A DNA stretch of 64,000 nt from assembly GCA_032717465.1 (NCBI GenBank), contig CM064690.1, positions 28,543,153 to 28,607,152 of the forward strand, given 5' to 3'. The notes beneath the pieces were generated by a model. That model saw nothing but the letters and a program-made list of their open reading frames with translations, did not search any database and was not told the origin of the DNA. Within the stretch, counting starts at the first letter, position 1; each line of letters begins with the position of its first letter. The DNA is from Coenobita brevimanus (taxonomy: Eukaryota; Arthropoda; Malacostraca; Decapoda; Coenobitidae). The translations under genes and the position numbers were made by a program. Shown here one piece after another: positions 57,475 through 64,000 of this stretch.

Positions 57475-58128
57475 TTTCTTTTTCTTTTCTTTTCTTTTTT
57501 ACTTTTTTTTTAAATTTACATCGACGAATTAGACACAGATCTCAGATTAGTGTTTTATTTCTTTCATTCTTCTCCTTCCTTTACCCTAAACACCGCTTCT
57601 CCTTCTTCTCTTTTCTCTTCTGTTATTCTTCTTCTCCCCTTCTTCTTCTTCTCCTCCTCCTCCTCTTCCTTCTTCGTCTTCTCCTCCTCCACCTCCTCCT
57701 TCGTCGTCTTCTTCTCCTTCTCTTCTTCTTCTTCATCTTCCCCTCCTCCTCCTCTTTTTACGCATGTCTCGGTTTTATACACAGATCTTTAATAACCGTA
57801 TCATCGTTTTTCATTAGTCTCTCGTTTTCTGTTTTCTTTTTTAAGCGGATACTTATCGATTTAAAGACGATATACGAGTAACCTAACATTTTTTTACATA
57901 AAACCGGGCACAAAAGCAACCAAAACACCATCCCTTTTCAGTTTACAACCTCTACATCATACCCAACTTTTATTATGTTTTTTAGCTTCAATTTCTCCAT
58001 TTTTATCTCAATTTTCTTCGATTTAAAAAAAGAATATTTGTCTTCTTATACCCCAAAAAATAAAACAAAATACTACCCTTTTTCAGTTTACAATCGTTTA
58101 ACATTACCCAGTTTACAACTTTTATTCT

Positions 58129-58184
<56 letters not shown>

Positions 58185-58344
58185 CACGATAATGTCTACT
58201 ATCTGAACAGGATGCCCCCCCTTTTTTTTTTTTTTCAATTCCAGTATCAAAACACAGAAACATCAAATAAACTTTTCAATTTACGTCACATTACCATACA
58301 CATCTATCAAATCCAACACCTTCCTTATTCTCTTTTACATGCTA

Positions 58345-58394
<50 letters not shown>
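57475..58394. repeat. Polypyrimidine region with (CTT/CTC)n, (CT)n and (AC)n
   Basis: CTT/CTC-rich 57590-57760, CT 58132-58180, poly-T near 58221, AC 58347-58394. Confidence 0.85.
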
Positions 58395-58599
58395 GTATAC
58401 AGTATTCCAATCCGTACACAGAAAAAACCAACCAGCTTTTCAATTCACCTCACATCATCAAACTCGGCCATGGAAGACCTCACATTCTTGCGCATTTTCT
58501 CTTTAACCATCTCCCCCAATCTCTAATCCGCCCTAAAATGGACGTACGCACTTTTTACGCTCGTTTTTACGCCACACGGAACAAATGCAAACAGTGGTA

Positions 58600-58740
58600 A
58601 TTATTTCGGCAGCAGGTGTTCGCTGATCCGGATTTGAACTCGGATGCAAAAACCCGCCAAGCCACCGCCATGTCAATACTCCCCGCTGTGGTTGGCTGTG
58701 GTGGGCGAGGTACTTTTGGCGGGTTTATTGTGGTTAATTT
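58600..58740 (-). mobile_element. Possible degraded tRNA-SINE
   Basis: GAGTTCAAATCC on the minus strand (plus 58630-58641) matches a B box; GGCGGTGGCTTGGCGGG upstream could be a remnant A box. No tail or duplication seen. Confidence 0.3.
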
Positions 58741-59091
58741 GTACTCTCTCCCCCCCCCTCTCTCTCTCTCTCTCTCTCGCACATACACATACAGAAGGTT
58801 CAGAGAGTTAGGCATCACAAGTTTATCTGCTCTAAGTGCGTAGTCTTTAGAAGCACTGACCCCAGACTTGACATGCACTTCCTCTGACATACCAGGCATC
58901 CCCATGTGAAATTTCAGCTCATTCCATCCAGCGGTATGACCTGTAGAGCGCGAAAAAAAAAAAGGGGGGGGTGGGAGGCACAAAAGTAAGTGTGGTTCGC
59001 GCGCAACTGACTGCAGGCAATTAAGATTTACACCATCGTTGCCGTCTCGTCGTTCCGTGTTTTTTTGATGTACGGCACGACGAAGTCCGAG

Positions 59092-59098
<7 letters not shown>

Positions 59099-59126
<28 letters not shown>

Positions 59127-59170
59127 CTTATTCGCATACTATTATTGATATTCGTGGGTTTATTCTTGAA

Positions 59171-59221
<51 letters not shown>

Positions 59222-59398
59222 AGCCGAAGATTTAGCTGGCTTGAATTCAAAGAAGCTTGAGGTCGACGTGGGTTTACTTCTGAAGACGACCCTCCCCCCC
59301 CCTCTCTCTCTCTCTCTGGGCGGTTCATCTAGGCTATCAGATGAACCAATACACTGACTCCCTATGGGTTGTAAAGCGAAGACGAGATATTAGGAATG

Positions 59399-59446
<48 letters not shown>

Positions 59447-59529
59447 ATCTGAACCATGCGAAGGAGTGGAATGTGTAATTTTAAAAAGTAAAAAAGGCAG
59501 AATATAGCGATTAAAGAATTGCCCGTCTG

Positions 59530-59561
<32 letters not shown>

Positions 59562-59618
59562 GTAAACTGAACCGTGCGAAGGAGTGGAATGTGTAATTTT
59601 AAAAAGTAAAAAAGGCAG

Positions 59619-59664
<46 letters not shown>

Positions 59665-59665
59665 G
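59099..59665. repeat. CT/GA microsatellite cluster with duplicated unique block
   Basis: AC 59099-59122, CT 59173-59220, GA 59401-59442, 59535-59561, 59622-59662. The block GAAGGAGTGGAATGTGTAAT.. AAAGTAAAAAAGGCAGAAT occurs twice (59460, 59577) between GA tracts. Confidence 0.88.
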
Positions 59666-59999
59666 TGTACCGCCTAGAGCCGACATGACTCTTGAAACGA
59701 AAATGATTCATAGCGCTGTCATCCTCTCAGACTTTCAAATCTACAGAAAAAAAAAAAAAAAAGAAAGAAAGAAAGAAAATGGAAACTGGAGCCTCATTAA
59801 GTCACAAGTCCCGTATGTTAACAAAATGATCCTAATTATCAGGCTAATCTCGTTAATGATCTATAAAATTAGCTTAATGATATCGTAAGTGTAAAAATAT
59901 CTATAATAAGTCTAATAAAAAATTTAAATACCATAACATACTGTATATAAAAATTGGGTCTAATAATAGGCTAAATATCCTTGAAAATATAAAACAGCC

Positions 60000-60360
60000 C
60001 TATCATTTAAATGTATAAAACTAAATACTTTATCATTTAAGTGTAAAGAATTAAATACCTTATCACTTAAACAGACTGACTTAAATACCTTAACAACACA
60101 ATATATAAAATCATATACGGTACCTTATCATTTAAATATGTAGATTTAAATACCTTATCATTTAAAAATAAATAATATCATTTAAATATATAGAATTAAA
60201 TACCATATCATTTAAATATATAGACTTAAATACCTTATCATTTAAATATATATATATACACAATTAGATACCTTATCATCGACATATATAAACTTAAATA
60301 GCTTATCATTGAAATATATATAATTAAATACCTTATCACTTGAATATATAGAATTAAACT
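60000..60360. repeat. AT-rich ~30-bp minisatellite
   Basis: TTAAATACCTTATCATTTAA plus ATATATAGA repeated about twelve times with variants. Confidence 0.85.
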
Positions 60361-60492
60361 GATCCAATTAACATCGTTCATCGCGTAGAAGTACGGTATA
60401 TAAATCAATGATAATGACAACACATCAACCAAGCTTAATGATATCAGATTTCGCTAGATAATAAAAAACTGAAAATTATAATAGTCAAAATC

Positions 60493-60895
<403 letters not shown>

Positions 60896-60979
60896 AGGTG
60901 CAAGAGGTGCGTGTGTGTGTATTAATTTACGCTAAACGCACCACGGCCAAACAATTTACGTTCTCAGTAGAGCTGGAAG

Positions 60980-61260
60980 CACCTAAACGCACCCTAAACT
61001 CTTACCTAAACTTACCCTAAATTCTTACCTAAACGCACCCTATATCCTTACCTAAACGCACCCTAAATACTTACCTAACCGCACCTTAAATCCTTACCTA
61101 ACTGCACCTTAAATCCTTACCTAAACGCACCCTAAATTCTTACCTAAACGCACCCTAAATTCTTACCAAACCGCATCCAAAATTCCTACCTAAACGCACC
61201 CTAAATTCTTACCTAAACGCACCCTCGAATAAAAGCTCTCTCTACTTACCTAAACGCACC
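60980..61260. repeat. 23-bp minisatellite
   Basis: ACCTAAACGCACCCTAAATT plus CTT repeated about twelve times. Confidence 0.93.
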
Positions 61261-61399
61261 ACCTGGCCTTAGGGAACGGGCTATGATGCTTATGCCCAGA
61301 GAGGGAGAGAGAGAGAGGGGGGGGTACGAAACTTGGCGTAATGAAGGGGTGGGGGCAGGTGAGCACTCCGCCATGGATTCTTAAGCTGGCCAGACCTAT

Positions 61400-61910
61400 A
61401 TTACGGTGGGATAATGGAGGGGTGGAGGGAGGGAGAGGAGACATGGAGGGAAGGAGAGGAGAGGGGAGAGATGGAGGGAAGGAGAGGAGAGGGGAGAGAT
61501 GGAGGGAAGGAGAGGAGAGGGGAGAGATGGAGGGAAGGAGAGGAGAGGGGAGAGATGGAGGGAAGGAGAGGAGAGGTGAAGGGAACGAAGACAGTGGAGA
61601 TGAAGGGACGAGAAAAGAATGTTGGGGAAGAGGGGAGAGATGGAGGGAAGAGATGAAAGATGGGAGAGAAATGTGGAGGGAAGACAGAGGAAAGATGGGA
61701 GACAGGAATTACCGGGGGGGGGGGAAGAAAGGTAAGACAGGAGGGAAGGAGGGAGGAGAGAGGAGAGGTGGGGGGAATTAAGAGAGGAAAGACTGAAGAA
61801 GGAGGAAAGAAGAGAGAAACGATGGACGCAGGAGGAGTTGTGGGGGTGGAAAGAAGGAGTATTTTCTTTTTTTCTTCTTTTGAGAGAGAGGGGGGGAGGG
61901 AAAGTGGGGG
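61400..61910. repeat. 26-bp G/A minisatellite and purine-rich region
   Basis: GAGAGGGGAGAGATGGAGGG plus AAGGAG repeats about six times to 61,575, then a degenerate purine-rich continuation. Confidence 0.88.
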
Positions 61911-62094
61911 AGGGGAAGGCGCTGTGGGATTCGCATTAGCAGGATAAAAAAAAAAACACACAAAGGAAAAAATCTTGCCCCCCCCAACTCAAGCCTGGTG
62001 TGTCGCGTGTGTCTGGCTTTATAATGATGTGAAAACCATGGCGGGAGTTACGACATGAGTGGCCTTGACCCCCACTGGTCCAGAGGCCTTGGAT

Positions 62095-62415
62095 TTTACA
62101 CCACTACGTTCCTTTTAACACCATTACGTTCCTTTTAACACCACTACGTTCCTTTTAACACCACTACGTTCCCATTTACACCAGTACGTTCCTTCTACTC
62201 CACTATGTTCCCATTAACACCACTACGTTCCCTTTAACACCACTACGTTCCTTTTAACATCACTACGTTCCCTTTAACACCACTCCGTTCCTTTTTAAAT
62301 GATTACGTTCCCTTTAACACCACTACGTTTCCTTTTACACCACTATGTTCCTTTGTACACCTGACTACGTTCCTTTTTACACCTCTCTTTTACACCACTA
62401 CGTTCCTTCTACACC
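62095..62415. repeat. 22-bp minisatellite
   Basis: ACACCACTACGTTCCTTTTA plus AC repeated about fourteen times. Confidence 0.93.
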
Positions 62416-62419
62416 TCCG

Positions 62420-63490
62420 TTGCGTCACAACAGCTTTACTCACTCCTTATTCCCTCTACTTTCGTCTACACTTTATCATGTCCTTACTAAGATAACTCTG
62501 ATTCTGTTTCCTGCATAGATCATCCCTACAGCACCTCACACTAAGAAACTAAGAAACTAAATGATAAACTAAATGGAAATACCTACTAATAAACCAAACT
62601 AAAATGTAAATACCTAACAGAGTGTATTTGGATTTATATGCACTGAAGTAACGTAGCTAGAAATATATAGGAAGGGTTTTATGTAGAGCAAAGATGGACG
62701 CAGAAATCTAGTTATGTGAGGACGCATCTAAGAAAGACGTGTATTATTATGTATGTTGATGATGTGTTTGAGTATGAAGGTCAAAGTGTGTCTGGTATGA
62801 GTGAGTGTGTGGGAATGTATGTAATGTATGAGTGTAAGTATGTATGTATGTATGTCTGTGAGGTAAGGACACAGCCACCAGGAAAAAAATACAAACCCGA
62901 GAAAATTATCAAGAAGATGTCAAGTGAAATCCGCGACATCATCATTCACACATCTACTGTATCTATCTATCTATCGACCTATCTATCTCAAGGCGTCCTG
63001 GCTCCATCACAAGCCCAACTCAGCCCTTCCTTTGGTGCTGACGGGGGACGCCTGCGCTCGGTGGCTCCCATATGACCAGCCAGCTCCTCTGCCTGATTAG
63101 ACAAATGTACCTCAACTCTCTCTCTCATCCCCCGAAAGGAGAATGGTAGAGTGAAGGAAATGGGTAGGTTCATCCTGCACTCCACCGGGTTCACAACGAA
63201 ATGAGCCTAAAATAATAACAGTAAACCCATCCTTCACCTCATCCCCCCTTCCCCCCACCTTACCAGTCCTCCCTTTCCTTCCTCATTCTTTCCAATCATC
63301 CTTCTTTCCCTCTTCCCTTCATTTTACCTCCTCCCCTCCTCCTTCCCCATTCTTTCCAGTCATCCCTCCCTCCTTCCCCCTTCATTTTACCAACCCTCCT
63401 TCCCTCCAGGTAACAGCAGCGACCCTCCGTCACTATTGTCCTGTCCCAAAGTCCTCTTCCTTCACCACACCACGACCACCACTTCCTGCC
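62420..63490. other. Gene-free stretch with a possible retroelement 3' end
   Basis: A (TATC)n run at 62953-62995 precedes CAAGGCGTCCTGGCTCCATC.., which on the minus strand ends an open frame (..GATERRRPPSAPKEG..) just before a (GATA)n-type tail; it may be a LINE/SINE 3' end. Otherwise C/T-rich sequence. No gene recognised. Confidence 0.35.
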
Positions 63491-63494
63491 CTTC

Positions 63495-63498
<4 letters not shown>

Positions 63499-63583
<85 letters not shown>

Positions 63584-63670
63584 CACTCATTCACCCACCC
63601 ACCCACCCACTCACTACCACTCACTCACTCATTCATTTCTTCTCTTCTCTTTTAACCCTCTCATAATCAA

Positions 63671-63705
<35 letters not shown>

Positions 63706-63865
63706 TGAGGCAGCCCTGTACTGGATAGGAGAGTTAGTTACCTGCGGCGTGGGCATTGTGTATTGTATTGGATTGTGTTGTTGTTGAGGCAGGTAAATTA
63801 CTAGCACTGTCCATCCAGCCGTGGGTTGGTTAATGCCGCTATCGTACCAAGGACACGGACGAATA

Positions 63866-63950
<85 letters not shown>
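63499..63950. repeat. (CA)n, (ACT)n and (CT)n(CA)n microsatellites
   Basis: CA 63499-63580, CCCA/CTCA-rich to 63630, ACT 63671-63704, CT then CA 63870-63950. Confidence 0.95.
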
Positions 63951-63951
<1 letters not shown>

Positions 63952-64000
63952 ACTTCCTGCCCTGACCTCCCCCAACTCTCATGACTCACTGAATCAAACA

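Overview
This is a eukaryotic, intron-rich, repeat-laden genomic window. The evidence points to an arthropod, most likely a malacostracan (decapod) crustacean. It shows spliced metazoan genes with GT..AG introns, a single neuron-navigator/sickie-type gene, interstitial TTAGG repeats (the ancestral arthropod telomere unit) and extremely dense AC, AG and AAT microsatellites like those known from shrimp and crab genomes. The species cannot be fixed from the sequence alone.

Layout. Positions 1 to about 16 kb are almost free of genes and packed with microsatellites and minisatellites. The exception is one plausible first coding exon with a signal peptide on the minus strand near 11.2 kb. From about 16 to 54 kb microsatellites thin out, dispersed SINE/LINE-type repeats dominate, and three conserved protein genes are present. 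(1) A NUDCD2-like HSP90 co-chaperone gene lies on the minus strand (22,453-28,292, three coding exons, 197 aa, plus a likely non-coding 5' exon near 32.7 kb). (2) A SPRING1 (C12orf49) homologue lies on the plus strand (33,373-35,408, four exons, 211 aa) and may share a divergent promoter region with NUDCD2. (3) The 3' two-thirds of a neuron navigator (NAV / unc-53 / sickie) gene lies on the minus strand (41,813-53,888, sixteen exons in one continuous frame, 1,291 aa, 5' end not found). It carries the AAA+ ATPase module. From 54 to 64 kb the sequence returns to microsatellite- and minisatellite-rich DNA, which is either upstream of or intronic to the NAV gene.

The three main genes are not an operon and have no obvious shared pathway. 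SPRING1 acts in Golgi activation of SREBP, NUDCD2 is a co-chaperone of the LIS1/dynein pathway, and NAV is a cytoskeletal regulator. SPRING1 and NAV are convergent across a 6.4 kb gene-poor gap.

Mobile DNA is the most unusual part. I see a 5S-rRNA-headed SINE, several tRNA-derived SINEs (one with a 13-bp target-site duplication), a 5'-truncated LINE whose 3' end is shared with two SINE families, a composite SINE family with a conserved central block, a 1.97 kb piggyBac-like non-autonomous element nested in a SINE at its TTAA, three long inverted repeats, and a short dispersed motif (core ATCGCTAAGG) present about 13 times. All exon boundaries were read by eye from splice signals, frame continuity and remembered protein families. 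No alignment or search was run.
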